A DNA stretch of 64,000 nucleotides, taken from positions 23,479,205 through 23,543,204 of the forward strand of contig NC_092359.1 in the NCBI RefSeq assembly GCF_030848805.1, written 5' to 3'. Below, one piece after another: positions 36,136 to 49,067 of this stretch. The stretch's first letter is position 1. Every line of letters starts with the position of its first letter. Source of the DNA: Temnothorax longispinosus (Eukaryota; Arthropoda; Insecta; Hymenoptera; Formicidae). The position numbers and the translations under genes were made by a program. The notes beneath the pieces were generated by a model, which was given only the letters and a program-made list of their open reading frames with translations, had not been told where the DNA came from and ran no database searches.

Positions 36136-37081
36136 TTAAACTAATTTCTTTGCCTCAAAGAAGCTCTTGAGATGCTTCATTTGCCACGCACCCATAATCA
36201 GGACAACTACCGTCTGAGTCAGAGACCACCAGAATACACGGCGGTGAGTGCTTTCGGATGTCTGCCTAAAGCGCTCTTCCCGATACTGAAAAATTTGAAA
36301 CATTTTCACGCAACAATCTCCCAATGCAAAGCTCATGGAAAGTTGCTTTATATTTTATATAGAAAGTGCGCATTTTTTTCGTACCCTCTGGTAGTTTTGC
36401 TCCTTGGTTATTTGCCCGACTTGATCCAGAAGCTGGCGTATTCTAAGCTGGAGCTCCGACAGCTTTTCCTTCTGCGCTACATTGGCATAATCGATCGCAT
36501 GTTCCCCTACTTGAATATCCAGATGTACTCTCTGTAACGGAGATACAGAGATATTTGCCAACGTAGGTGATGCGCGCGTGTCTTTTCCTCCCTGACCCAA
36601 CTGACCCAACATACGATGGGTCATACGATACACACATATAGGTATTATAGGTATCTTACCAATTGAGTACCGCTGAACCAAGCGGTGCTGTTCGAGTACA
36701 AGCAGATTACGTGTTCTCCCGGAGTATGCGAGGTAAAGGAAATTCGACCTTCGGAGCTATAAACTCGAGAGAGGATAGGTTTGTCGTCGGGATCCTTGAC
36801 TTCGACGTGCATGCCAATGCCAGGGCTACTTGGCATGAAACCGCCGCTTCTTGGGTCGTAAAGCTCCACTTTGTAATTGACTGCAAGTTACGAGAGAAAT
36901 AAAGAAATCATAAAGGCTCAGATGGGGAAGTGGATTTTTTACCTAAAACTGTAGTATCGTCGGGGATCTCTTCGATGAAGCATTTCCGCTCAGTCTCGCC
37001 GATATGAAAATACAGACCAGTCCCAAACTGGAGAGTGTACAGGAAGACGAGAAAAACACTTGCCTGTTTTAGTTTTAACAT
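36136..37081 (-). CDS. eca: p24 cargo receptor, TMED4/9 class (eclair)
   Basis: A p24-family type I membrane protein that cycles between ER and Golgi in COPI/COPII vesicles as a cargo receptor. Minus-strand exons 37081-36943, 36880-36660, 36531-36385 and 36285-36136 sum to 657 nt and 218 residues, the family's usual length. A signal peptide (about residues 1-22) ends near GLYFHIGETE. A GOLD domain carries the paired cysteines (Cys34 and the Cys in HVICLYSN). A coiled-coil stretch around KLSELQLRIRQLLDQVGQI follows. The single transmembrane segment (FWWSLTQTVVVLIMGAW) precedes a short cytosolic tail ending FEAKKLV. The tail has the KKXX COPI signal and nearby phenylalanines. The start was taken at MLKLKQ because it gives a clean signal peptide. 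It is head to head with DDRGK1, 489 bp apart. Confidence 0.95.
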
Positions 37082-37488
37082 GTTTCGCGCGATAAGGTAT
37101 TGCCAGCGACAAGACGATAATACGAGAGAGATCACGAATGAACGTTCGCGTTCGCACACATGCCAGACGAGAGCAGACGAGAGCCAGCGACGTGCGAAAC
37201 CGGAGCAGATGGAAGCAACTACGTCACCTTGGAAATGCAAGAACAAACAACCTCTTGAGCACTCTTGACAGAGTCTTGAAAACAAACTGACTTGTTGCCT
37301 TGTTGGTCTGGTAGACGTCAGAACTACTCAGAACGTTACGTCGACACACGCATCTACCAGTAATCTGCTTCTGCTCTGCACAGTGCACGTATCAACGGCA
37401 CTCGGCAGTGGTGAGTGGTGGCAGGTGGCAGGTGGCACCACCAAGCACCGCCACCGCCGCGCCACCTCGCCGCCAGGTAACGTTCACT

Positions 37489-37514
37489 TATCGATATTTC
37501 GGCGAATATCGATA
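37489..37514. promoter_or_regulatory. Paired DRE (TATCGATA) motifs in the eca-DDRGK1 promoter
   Basis: Two perfect TATCGATA motifs at 37489-37496 and 37507-37514 lie between the two divergent genes and form an imperfect 26-bp palindrome. In Drosophila this is the DREF/BEAF-32 site, frequent in divergent housekeeping promoters. The second copy is 57 bp from the DDRGK1 ATG. Use in this species is inferred. Confidence 0.7.
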
Positions 37515-37570
37515 TAATCGACAATGAATCGAGAAGTATCTCTTCCGTGGCCCGGGCCCGGGCGCCGTCG

Positions 37571-38790
37571 ATGGCGTCGATTCTCTCGTCGAGAATGGAT
37601 GTCTACCTGTTGACGTTTATCGCCGCGGCGATCGTTGTACTAATTGTCATATGTACCGCTTTCTTACAAGGTAGATTCCACACGCTCTATTACTTAATAA
37701 GTCAAGAGTTGTTTTACATATGAATTTAATCATATGTGGTAAAAAGCTTTGTCACTTAACCTTTAGGTTGTGAGTGCTGTGACTCACAACACACGCAGTC
37801 GAATAATGTCCACTACCAACGAGTTATATTCACAAGAACGTATTAGTTTCGAATACCGAATAGGTCTTGGATACACATATGTCTTGTTTATTGAGAAACA
37901 TGATCGCAAGTATCTCTCAAAACCTCGATAAATAAGCAAGTTTTATTCTTTATTCTATAGCTATGCGGAAGGTACGAGCCAATAGACAAGCTCGAGACGA
38001 CGGCGAGGGTGTGGCGGTGGCGCAAGCTGGACGATTGAGACGAGTAGGCGCCGTAAGAAATGTCAGACGTCGTATGCAGGCAAATGCTACGTATCGACCC
38101 GAGGAAGATGGACCCGATAGACGGGTTAATCATCCAGAAGATAACGATGAGGATGGGGAAAGGGATGACAAAGTAGAGTCGCCAGATCACAAGGTAGGAG
38201 CGAAAAAACGGGCAAAACTAGCGGCTAAAGCCGAAAAGAGGATCCAGAGAGAGGCGGCTGAACGAGAGAGGGAAGAGCGTAAAAAACGGGAACAACACTT
38301 GCAAGAGGAAAGGGATAAACAGGCTGAGAAGGAACAAGCCGAACAACTACGAACGGAAGAAGCGGAAAGGAAGGCTCGAGAGGAAAAGGAGAAGCAAGAA
38401 TACGAAGAATATTTGAAGATGAAGGAAGCTTTTAGCGTCGAGGAGGAAGGTTATCAACAGGAAAACGGAGATTATGAGGAGAACTTGTTGCAAGAATTTC
38501 TTACGTATATAAAGCTGAATAAAGTACTGGTTTTAGAAGATCTAGCTGTGCATTTTGGACTGAAGACAGCGAGCGTAGTAGAAAGAATTCAACAACTGCA
38601 AGCTAATGGTAATTTAACCGGTGTAATTGACGATAGAGGAAAGTTTATTTACATATCGGAAGACGAACTTGAAGCTGTTGCTAAATTTGTGCGACAACGT
38701 GGTCGAGTTAGTATCACCGAATTAGCTGAAAATTCGAATAATCTAATTACGTTGACTCCTGCTGAGAGTTGTAACGTTTCAGCTAGCTAG
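37571..38790 (+). CDS. DDRGK1: DDRGK domain-containing protein 1 (UFMylation adaptor)
   Basis: DDRGK1 (UFBP1) is the ER-anchored adaptor of the UFL1 ligase complex, needed for UFM1 modification, ribosome quality control and ER-phagy. Two exons, 37571-37670 and 37961-38790, sum to 930 nt and 309 residues; human has 314. The donor is GTAGAT and the acceptor TTCTATAG. An N-terminal membrane anchor spans about residues 13-32. A basic stretch, then a long charged coiled coil (about 119-184, many E/K/R), leads to EYLKMKEAFSVEEEG. The C-terminal PCI/winged-helix domain contains the signature VIDDRGKFIYI (DDRGK at 257-261) and FVRQRGRVSITELA. The start MASILSSRMD is the first ATG; Met9 is an alternative. 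It shares a divergent promoter with eclair, another early secretory pathway gene. Confidence 0.96.
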
Positions 38791-38802
38791 ATATAGATAA
38801 AT

Positions 38803-38808
38803 AATAAA
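38803..38808 (+). terminator. Candidate polyadenylation signal of DDRGK1
   Basis: AATAAA 13 nt past the DDRGK1 stop codon. Confidence 0.45.
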
Positions 38809-39555
38809 TATATGCTACGCCAAAGCTCTTATTGCATATATTTTATACCGAATACGATTGTTGCATACAGTGCGTACAACGCGCCCGCGCGATTACTCTT
38901 AACACGTTCTATCTTTATTTATAATATAAATTTATTACATTTTGAAAGTAATTTTCAATTTTAACCGCTTCTGAGTAGCCATTAATACGTTTTCCTTTTG
39001 GTTCTACTTTTGATTCTGCTGGTGATGCAACCATTTTTTAAATCTTATCCTTACCTCTTACCTCTTACCTCTTACTTAAAGAGATTAGCAGGAGCTCTAA
39101 ACGAATCAAACTAGAAATTGATTGTAACTCGATACATTTTTAATCCTACTATTTTTTTATATCCTTGAATCCTTAAGAAATTAAATTAATACGAAAATGT
39201 AAAAAGTAGAAAGACTCAACGAAAGATATATTAGTAGGTATTAATTTCAATTTCCGATCTATAATGCACCGTCTAATGGTTTTTATTATTTTTTAAGTCA
39301 ACGAGTCAAGACAATATAATCGTACGACGTATTTCGCTTTTCTTCGTTGAACCTTTCGATAACGCGGCGTGGCGTCAGGAAGGAATTCTGCGACGCGATG
39401 TGCGTACTGACGACATATGGAGTCGATGTTGCGTCAGATTCTAGTTTACCTTAAGCCGCAAGAACTACACACGTCGATTCTCATTTTCTCCTGAGAATTG
39501 TATAATTTATTCCGCAGTGGGCACGGCGCTAACACGATTGTTTCGTCACAGAAAA

Positions 39556-39563
<8 letters not shown>

Positions 39564-39596
<33 letters not shown>
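39564..39596. repeat. (TA)n microsatellite
   Basis: 33-bp TA tract. Confidence 0.9.
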
Positions 39597-39598
<2 letters not shown>

Positions 39599-41351
39599 CC
39601 GGTTTCAGAATATTGTAAATTACTATTACGAAGACAAGAGGAAATATTCTTCACAATTGAGGCGGAGAAAAGTGGAAAGATTTTGAAATGGGATAAAAAA
39701 TATGTTTCGCGAAAAAATTACAGAGATAGTAAAAAAGCACGTCTTGTGTCTAAATACAGCCGCGTTATCTTTCCATTGCAGTCGAAAAATTTGTATTCGA
39801 TGACAATATATCGTATTATATAATGTTTGACATATACAAAAATAAAAAGGATCGTTTTCAATTTTAGTATTCGAGAAAGCATGCGATCCATCGGATCATG
39901 TTGGTCGAAAATCTCTTAAATCGGGTCAAAATTTAAATCTCTACGATTTGAACAACACGTATAATTTCTTTGATGTCACTAGGTAGAAGAATATAAATTT
40001 CTTTGAGCATTGAAAGAGGAAAGGAGAGGAAAAGGAAATGTGTCCGATGAATCTACGCGATGTTGTCGTTCTGCCATGCGAGCATATGGCAACGGAAGCG
40101 ACGACGCGACGTCTCGTCTGAAAGTGCATTTAAATCACATTCCGTTGGCCGTACACGTCCAAGTGTAAGTATTTTTAACGTTATTCGCGCGAATCCACCT
40201 GTTCTTAGATCATTGACTGCGGATACGATTACTGGCGAATTCTATAAATGTCTAAAGACAAGGCAGGGGGAAGGGGGCGGTGGAGATTTTCGAGAAACAC
40301 GTTTCGGACAGTATTCCTTGCCGCCCGAGGGGCCGCAAAACTTTTCCCGTCGATTAATATATTTGTGTCCCAGTATAGGCGTGCATGTATCCTGTTGAAG
40401 GAAGTAAAATCGTCTCTGCTATACCGTCCTATTTTTAGCGGAGTCTTTTTTCCATTTCGTTAATAAATAAACTTAATAGACTTTTTAGACTTAATTATTG
40501 CTGCTATGCATATATATTTAAGTATTAGACTAGACTCATTAGAGCGTGCGGCTCTAATATATACATATATGTGTAAGTAGCGAGTCTCTAGGTAAGCTTA
40601 TCGTCGTATATAAGCAGTACGTAGGTTTGCGTTAGAAGGCAAGCGAATTAACGAGCTAAACGATTAGCTGCTATCGATATCGAAGATATTATAAGACGAT
40701 CTTAATGATTCTATGAATTATTAATGAATTTGTGTCGAGTGTTCTATTAATGTAAATAAGGCTACGGCCGGGCCCCGCCATTCTCCCAGCTATGACGGGG
40801 GGGGGGGGGATATTCCGCGATTCTGATAAATTAAACGGCTCGATCTCATTCTCGATAGATGAAATGACATGATATCGTCTCTGAAGAAAGGAAATTAGAA
40901 TTGTCATATCTTTCATTCGAGTCTTTTTTTCACATTGTTTGTTTGCAGCAAAGCATAATAAAGATGCAAGCTTTTGATCGATTGATTCGTCGCATGTTTT
41001 TCAATTGCAATTTGCGCATTACTTCCGGTGTTGCAGATCGGCAGAAAAGTATATTCTTCGCTCGTTTTCGATCCCCGATGCATATTTATAGATTATAGGT
41101 AGGTAGGTATCTACAATCGCGACGCTAACGCGACGATTAACGAGTTATAATGTATAAACGTGTATAAACTACTGATTGTGAGTGTGTCCATCCAGATCCA
41201 GGTGTTAATGTTCGTTCAGAAGCCACGGTCACGGTACGGTATCCCCACTCGACGATGATCAAAGATTGAGGAAGGGGAATGTCGGAGACTATGTAAGAAC
41301 GGCAGAATTGACGGAGAACCAACAGAGTCTTGTTGCGACTCTGCGTAACGT

Positions 41352-41569
41352 TTGCTTTTAACTTTGAGACTCGGCAGATCCGGCCTTCATCCTTCTATCA
41401 GATCTATTTCATTCAACGAGGAACGAAAGCGAGTGTTAAATCGACTCAAGTGGAAATTTACTACGGATCGAGACTTAAATTTTACGGTGATCGTTAAGAT
41501 CTATGTGTCGATGAGGTGCAAGATCTTAGATTGTCAAGGCACGTCCCCGACATTCTTACCCAGCGTCAG
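41352..41569 (+). other. Possible untranslated exon with strong donor
   Basis: An open stretch ends at CAG followed by GTAAGT. Its predicted peptide resembles nothing I recognise. It could be a leader exon of a plus-strand gene to the right. The evidence is one splice motif only. Confidence 0.2.
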
Positions 41570-43163
41570 GTAAGTGACGAAGATGGAAAACTGTAAAAAA
41601 AAACACACCGATCGATCTATCTCTTAATTGACCGTCTTTCCTACGACGAAGAACGATCAAATCACGCCAAGTTATGTCCGCGCCCGTCTATCGAAGATCG
41701 TATCCACCTGTTTATCTGTTTGTCGACCAAACTTGAGTCATTTTCACCAATTCTTCGTGACTCTTTGATCATTAAAAAATCTCAATTTTCTCTTTCAATA
41801 AACTTAGCGCGCGCACACATGTTTACTTTTTTGTTCTTGATATTTTAACGTGGTCAGGGTGTCAGTCTCTCTCCTCCTTGTGTTCCGTTGATGGATTAAG
41901 AATTGACATCATCAACTCCTATTTCTCTCTCACGTATCTTCTTATCCTGCTACGTTTATAATCTAAATGTATAATTAAGTAGTTGAGAATATCGAAATGT
42001 CGCGAGACATTATCTTAATTTCTTCATGATTCCAAAAGAGTAAAGAAAAGAACGTGTTAAAATTTCGATGAATATTATTGAGACATATTACGTGTGCTCG
42101 TTGGTAGTTTGCAAAGCGTACTTTTGTTATTTTGTAGCGTATTTTGAAATATATCGGGAAAATATGCAAACGCGTTGAAATACACACACAGTTATGCTAA
42201 AGATTGTAATAAAGATTAAAGAAGCAAAGTGAAAGAAGAAAGAGGAATACATCGATAGTTCCAAAAACTTTTTACAGAAAGAATGTCTCGCAACATTCGA
42301 CTTTACATCATCAGCTATTTCCATTCTCTAATAATGAATAAGTGCATCAGAAGCAGAATAATGGAGTATCGACCGATATATTTCGCAAAAAAAAGCCGAC
42401 CGTTTATAATCGGTCTATAAAAATTACAACTTGAAAAAAAATCATAATTTTTATAATTTTTATCTTCCATTGTATTGGTATTTTCCGCAGGCTAGCCAAA
42501 AATCTTGGAACGCGCAAAGGGAGTCGACGAGGCAACACTGGAAATCGGCTTGAATTATTAGTTCTGGTTCATTTGCATCACGTACCGTAGAGTATGTAAC
42601 AAGGGTATAACAACATTTTCTTGAGAAAATATACAAGTACACTAAATATATTAAAGTAGAGTACAACTAAAATATTGTCATATTCTTTCTTTCTCTTTTT
42701 CTCTCCACAGCGATAAGAGAGATCAGTCGATAATTTTTTGCGTCAACTAAATTTCCAGGTGTTATCAATAAGAAATTCAGCAAACTACCTCCGAGCCATT
42801 GCTCATCATTAGCGCGGTTCGACTAACCCGGTTTAATTGAAAACTGCAAGAAGAAGGAATACGTGTTCGTTACGTCTAAAATTTATATACGATAGAAAAA
42901 TGGTATACACCAACATTAGCGGTACCACGATTAAAGGACCTTATCAAGAAATTAAGTACGTACAATATTCCCACTTATTAATAAAGAGCAATAAAATCAT
43001 GAATTTTGCGTAATCTATAAATTTTTTGCAACACATGCTTATTAATATAATATTGGAAAATATCTTATAACTTATATAACACAGGATAGAAAAAAACTGA
43101 ATAGTAATGCTCAATTGTAAATGTTGAAGGAAAGACAAGGAAAAACACGTGTCGCCAAGACAA

Positions 43164-43188
43164 CAGCAGCAGCAGCAGCAGCAGCAGC
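43164..43188. repeat. (CAG)8 repeat
   Basis: Eight CAG units, not within a supported coding exon. Confidence 0.9.
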
Positions 43189-43482
43189 AATACCGCCAGC
43201 AACAATCATCAAGAAAGGATGACAAGTACGGCTCTTGGGGACCGATTTTTAAAAATAAGGAAAACTTTGTCGACATGCATACATGTTAAGATTCGTTTTT
43301 CACCAGGACATATTCACACGTGTGCTATTACGGCCTTTGAAATGTGGTGCTTCTCGCGCGGAAGTGGTTTAGGATTAAAATTATTCCTCGCGCGAATTAT
43401 GGCTCTTATTTGTGGTATCGCGATCGATTGAATCTAGTATTAATCCCACGTGCTCAATCAGTGGCATAACTTGAAGCTTGCG

Positions 43483-43484
<2 letters not shown>

Positions 43485-43516
<32 letters not shown>
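43485..43516. repeat. (TC)n microsatellite
   Basis: 32-bp TC tract. Confidence 0.95.
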
Positions 43517-43520
<4 letters not shown>

Positions 43521-45180
43521 AAAACAATCTAATCTGAATTTATATCTTAAGTATGTACAATCGCGATAAAGAATAGACAAAAGAATCTACAAATCGTGAC
43601 GCACGTGAAAGCTCTGTAATAAAAGGTACTGCATAAACCATTTAATGATTTGTAATGTTCGAATATAAGCTTTACATGTCAAAAACTGTGTTGAAATCCT
43701 ATCGACTTGCATTATATGTGCGTTGAAAAGTATATGAGTAATTTACAAAAGTGAAAGTAAAAGAACTTTCCAACTTTATTATAATTATTTGATAACTGAG
43801 TGTCATTAGTAACATAAGTTATGCCACTGTAGTGAGCTGTCCTCTCGGTAGCACGAGCAACACAAATACGTGACATTGATTGATGCAAATAGCCGAAATG
43901 CAAATTGTAGTTCTTTTTTAGTGCTTTGACACGTGTATCGCTTTGTTTTCTCTGCGACAACAATGTCACGAAGACGCGATTAGAATGAAAATATTAAATC
44001 TACAATAACGACGACAATGGTTCGGAGAAATTTTGATACGCTTCTCAAGATGTTTTACTTTCTCAATTCTGTTTTTTTACTTTGCTTTTGAATTCTATGG
44101 TCGCACACTGTACTGGATATATATGTATATGCAGGGGGCTTACACATTATATGATGAATTTTAAGCGCTTAAAGTTATGAAATAAAGGTGCATTGAAACA
44201 ATCAAACATGTAAAATATGAACTACGTCGCCAAAATGGAATACTTGATTAATTTCTTTCGTATGTGAGTGAGAGAGATTGTTCTTGGTTCATGATTAGTT
44301 GGCAAATATCGCATGACGTCGTGGGGCGTTACAAACCTAACAATATCTGTCGAAATCGATTTACAAGAGATAAAATCGAAATAACAAAATGACTTTTGTG
44401 GAATAACCATATTCTAACCATCTAACGAGATATTATATATTTCTTTTTGGCTTAAAACAATAAAACAATAAAAAATCCTATATCGAACTGAAATAGGGTG
44501 AGAGACGAAAATACCACAATAAACGACGATGCGCATCATGGTTCCCCATGGATATGGTGGGAGAAGAGGAAGTGACGGAACAAACGGTATTAAAAGCGTA
44601 GCAGTCTCTTTTACTCGAGGACAAATCGACCGAAAAGACTGTTTTCAAAAAACGTCGAAATTATTAATATATATAGGTACATACATATAAAAGACCATTT
44701 TTGCGAAATAACGCGGAGTATAAATTCGATCGAGCAAAATTAAATAAAATATTTTTTAGTTTGTAATCAATATCCCCCATATAGTAAAAAACAATGGATC
44801 GATTACTTTTTCATAGTCGCGCGACAGTCGCGATAGGCACGAACGATTTAAGCGACTAGCCAAATTGAATATTTTATAATTTTCTAGTAGTAGTAGTATA
44901 TAGTATTATACATAATTAGTAGTTTAATTGGCACAGAAATGTAACCGGTGGATCTGATTGTGAGGGAGAGAGTACGAAAAAATACAAAAAAGGAAAACTC
45001 GCGCGCTTTCTCGCTTTCTTACGCGAGCTTTTTTTTCTTGCATCTCTAGGGGCTCGGGGCTCGGGGGTAAATCGAGAGTCGGCGGGGTGCAGTGGTGCGG
45101 TGGTGCAGTGGAGTCAGTGGAGTGATGCAGCAGTCGGTCGGAGCGCGCCGATTCGTTCGGAGGTCGAAGGAAACGCACAG

Positions 45181-45586
45181 GGGGGGTCGCGCAAGCTACT
45201 CGCGGATACTCTGCGCGTATCTATCTAGATTCTAGACGATCTATTTATTTATTTATTTTTCTCTAGTTATTTATTTATATTTATATCTAAGGCTAAGGTT
45301 AAGGCCGTGATCCGGTATCACTAAGCGTATTCGCGAGCAGCCTAAAGTTCGCTTTTCGAGTTTTGCGCGTCTGATCACCAAGATCACTTTGTCCCCTTCG
45401 TTCCACGGCGTTCTTGTCTCTCTACGTTCTACCACGATCTATCCTGAGCTATCGCTATCCACTGCTACTACGAAGAAATCGACGAGGATCGCGAGGAGTC
45501 GACGGCCGTCCAACGCGACGCGACCGGCGACCGGCGACGCCGCCAGACGCCGTGCCGCTGCTATTTCGAGGCTGGGACATACCGCG
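45181..45586 (+). other. Possible CpG-rich promoter and first exon
   Basis: A CpG-rich island ends at CCGCG followed by GTGAGT at 45586. A 68-residue frame with basic, repetitive composition spans it and is probably not protein. It looks like the promoter and untranslated first exon of a gene running right, perhaps the one with the exon at 51359-51514. Confidence 0.35.
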
Positions 45587-46363
45587 GTGAGTTAATTCTC
45601 GCACGCTACGATTCCTTGGTGGTGAATGGTGATCGATCGTGGATTAGTAATCAAAACTTGTGTAAATGAGAAAAGACATATGCTGACGTTGAAACGTTAA
45701 ATTTCGAATGACCGACCCCTTCTCACACACACAGTCCTCACCCCTCCAACTCGCGATTATTTACTCTAGCTCTAGCTCTAGGCTCTATATAGAGCGTGAC
45801 TCGAATATGAGATTCGAGATTCAAGATTCAAATATTCAAGTAGAATACCGTCCTCAAGGAAATCTGCTTCGTCAAAGAAGCAGATATATAATTATATATG
45901 TCTTTAACGTAAAAAACGACACCTATAACTTCGTACGTAAGCGTATAAGCGTATATAATACGTAACGTACATACATACATAATAAAATAATAACCTGTGA
46001 CTCGTGATAAGATTGGACAGTCATAGTCTTGCCTGTGAATCTGTCGATGATCGAGTCGATGATTATTAGCGCGACGTATTATGTATACTAATAATTTTTT
46101 CACACGTTCCTCCACGCGATCGATGCCACGTACAACATCGAATTTATCTCGCGTAGAGTATATTATAGATATAGATTATAGACACCTAGACCACGCGCAC
46201 ACGCGCATACTTGATATCTTTATGTTGTTATTGTTAATGTTGTTATCTTTGCGTATGAGTGAGCGAGAAACGTCTGTTGATTGTTGAAAAGAACGTTGAA
46301 GAAGAACTGAAGAACGAATCTCGCGACTGGCTCACATGATACATATGATACATTACATATTAT

Positions 46364-46390
46364 GTACACTCCCCGTCAATGAGTCCTTTC
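46364..46390. mobile_element. Copy 1 of a dispersed 27-bp repeat (possible transposon end)
   Basis: Starts GTACACT, then CCCCGTCAATGAGTC, ends CTTTC. It matches 51171-51197 at 25 of 27 positions. The TACACT..CCCGTCAA form resembles Tc1/mariner-type terminal ends inserted at TA. No partner end was found nearby. Confidence 0.4.
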
Positions 46391-47792
46391 AATACGAGGA
46401 ATTTTAATCCCTTTCGAGAAAAATCTCAAGAGTTTTTGCAGGAAAACGTTGGGAAACAAAGGAATCCTCGTAAATAGTGCGCTTATGTATCGTTTATGTA
46501 TCGGAATTTGATGGTGCAACGAGAGAACAAGATGCGTCCGAGTTTAGATCAAATAGCGGTACACGTCGCGGTAAAATTTCAGACTCGCGTGCGGCGTGCA
46601 ACGTGCGGCGTGACTACAGGATGACTCGGAACGCCAAATATAGCGAGCGTAGGGATTTCCGCGACATTTTCTTCAAAAGCCTTGCGCCTCGTACTCAACC
46701 AAGTACCTAACATAAATTCGATCAAACGAGGAGGATAATCACGTAATTGCATTTACTTACATATAATAAACTTCGTAAAGTTGAGTGTAAATTAAATAAA
46801 TTAAATAAACGTAAGCAGCTATAGATTTAAATTACTCAAAATATATCATTAAAGACCGATGCAAATCAGTCAATATACGACCAATACCGTTATGCGATAC
46901 GACATCGTATAATTTCTTCACCCGGTTTTCAGCATTTAAAGTCTAGCTCGGGATAATTATTCTACGAAATACCGAACGAATCCATACGATTTCATCACTA
47001 ATGTACTAAATATTTTCTTTATTTATCTTAGATAGATAAGAGATCAAATACATAGAAATATTTCTGGCAGCAGCGATTTGCAGTGATTTCAAATTCTACA
47101 AGTTTGTTCGCGCGCGCGACGTTTTCAAGTTTCATAAAACTTGAACGCTAAATCTAATCCCTTCGCACATGGATTTTACACGCACGTGGCATGTGATGTG
47201 TACACGTTGCTTGGTTTGCCCTTGTAACGAAACGTCTATCTTATTGTTAGATGAAAGCGTCTAGTCTCGGTTTTATTGTCAGTTTTTGATCTGGAATATC
47301 CACCTGCCTTCCTGCCTGCCTGTCTGCGTATCTGCCATTCGTGCCGCTCATCGAATGATATTTAAAATTCGGCAAATTGGTTTAAAAGAGAAAATATGGC
47401 GCACATTCACGAAAGAATCTAAATCTAATCGGATCACACCAGTTCAATGTGTGCCACGTAATCCTTGATTTGCTCTAATCTGTCCCAACTTTTCTGTCTT
47501 TTCTTTGTCATGGAAAAAGACAGTTAATTACAATTAGCGGGGATCGGCGATCAATCAATCCGCTCGGTCGCGGTCGGTTCGAACTGCGAACGGATTCCAG
47601 AAGCGTCTAATCGACAATACATTGGCCGATTTTTTCTTTTTCTCTCTCCTGCTGCCGCTAGAAACTAGAAATGTCCCGCTAAAGTCTAACGTTAAGTCGA
47701 TCGAGAACTAATATGTACATTATACAGTAATGGGCATCGCGAAGAATTTCGCGTGATGCCGTTCGACGTAAATGTTCTTTTTATTTCCGTAG

Positions 47793-47829
47793 TCCCATGG
47801 CAACCGGTTTCTCGACTGACTGCAGAGTA
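47793..47829 (+). other. Candidate 37-nt exon
   Basis: A strong acceptor (CTTTTTATTTCCGTAG) and a strong donor (GTGAGT) bound 37 nt containing ATGGCAACCGG. The stretch would encode MATGFSTDCRV in one frame, ending in phase 0. It may be an untranslated cassette exon of the plus-strand gene to the right. A longer frame through the donor (to 48135) is not favoured. Confidence 0.25.
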
Positions 47830-48255
47830 GTGAGTGCAGCCGGCAGCATACGTTCGTATAACGCGGTCCCTGCTCGGATTCAGGATACGATATGCGGCTT
47901 AGTTATTTCGGGAGGCACGAGGCACGAGGCACGAACGCCGCCGCCGTCTCGACGTACCGGTAGACGCCGCGCCGTGTCATTCTTCTGGGATTTCATCACC
48001 GAGGGAAAGATCGTTTCTCTCGAGGAAATGCGTCGCATCGGTACCATCGGTGGACGCACCGATACCGCGACGGGTCCCGGATGTACACTCTTGTCTCGCG
48101 GGTTGTATGTACGCTGTACGCAACTCGACTTTTGAAATAGATACGTAAAACTCAATACTCGCGATATGAGAAGAGACAAGTTTTCAGGACATTCTTGCTT
48201 TTAGAGAGTATATATTATCGCCGTAATGTGTAAATACGCGGAGTAAATCGAGTAA

Positions 48256-48258
<3 letters not shown>

Positions 48259-48294
<36 letters not shown>
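48259..48294. repeat. (GA)n microsatellite
   Basis: 36-bp GA tract. Confidence 0.95.
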
Positions 48295-48298
<4 letters not shown>

Positions 48299-49028
48299 AA
48301 ATAAAATTTGATTATACAATATGATATTTGCGTAGAGGTATTATATAGAAGTCCTTTTTATCTACACACATGCATGCTTATTTCTTCTTGTTATTGTTAT
48401 TCTATATGTAGCATGGTGACGGCATGCAGAGGTTTCTCTCATCACGAATGGTAGTCGTAACCACGCCTTTATGTTCGCGGGGGGTCCCAGGTCCCGGGTC
48501 CCGGATATACTTGGAACAAAGAGGACGAAAAAGACGGGGCGAGGTCTTTTAACGAGGAGCTTTTGCTTGTAGCGCTTTCGAAAATCTACCAGATAAAGTC
48601 GTATTTCCCAAATTACAGTTTACCATATATGATTGCGCGTGAAAATAAATCGATATTCTGGATATTCACGCACGGCAGGGCAACAGAAAACAGAACGTTA
48701 TCGGTAAGCGCCATCGGATAATCGAATAATTAATGTTATTTGTCATTTGTGGAATCACAAACGATTCGAGATTAGGATAATTTCAGTGCCTATATTATTT
48801 CTTCAAAACGGAAGAGAAACGGATATAGATTTATTTAATAGAGGTTTATACCCACAAATGTATTTCCAATACTTGTAATATTTAACGAAAACGTGATCTT
48901 GAAAATCGACAGCGAGCGATTTATAATCTTGAAGATACCTCTCAAGTAGGTAAATCCAAAGTCGGACGTCCGCGACAATTACTCGACGGAAAAACAAAAG
49001 ATATTTTTCTATTCTTAGGATACGGCCG

Positions 49029-49033
<5 letters not shown>

Positions 49034-49064
<31 letters not shown>
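49034..49064. repeat. (CT)n microsatellite
   Basis: 31-bp CT tract followed by a GTGTGAG stretch. Confidence 0.95.

Positions 49065-49067
<3 letters not shown>

Larger units (their letters stand above)
38809..45180. other. Region downstream of DDRGK1, no gene recognised
   Basis: About 6.4 kb, mostly AT-rich and without recognisable coding sequence. One exon-like block ends with a strong CAG/GTAAGT donor at 41569 (plus). Other contents are a TACCTCT repeat (39056-39076), TA tract (39564-39596), G run (40797-40809), CAG repeat (43164-43188), TC tract (43485-43516) and a TATCGATA motif (40672-40679). Confidence 0.5.

Noticed and set aside
43164..43188. CAG repeat as polyglutamine coding sequence
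   Set aside because: The surrounding frames on both strands are short and lack splice support.
47797..48135. 112-residue plus-strand ORF
   Set aside because: A strong GTGAGT donor lies 33 nt after its ATG, and the remaining frame has no recognisable features.
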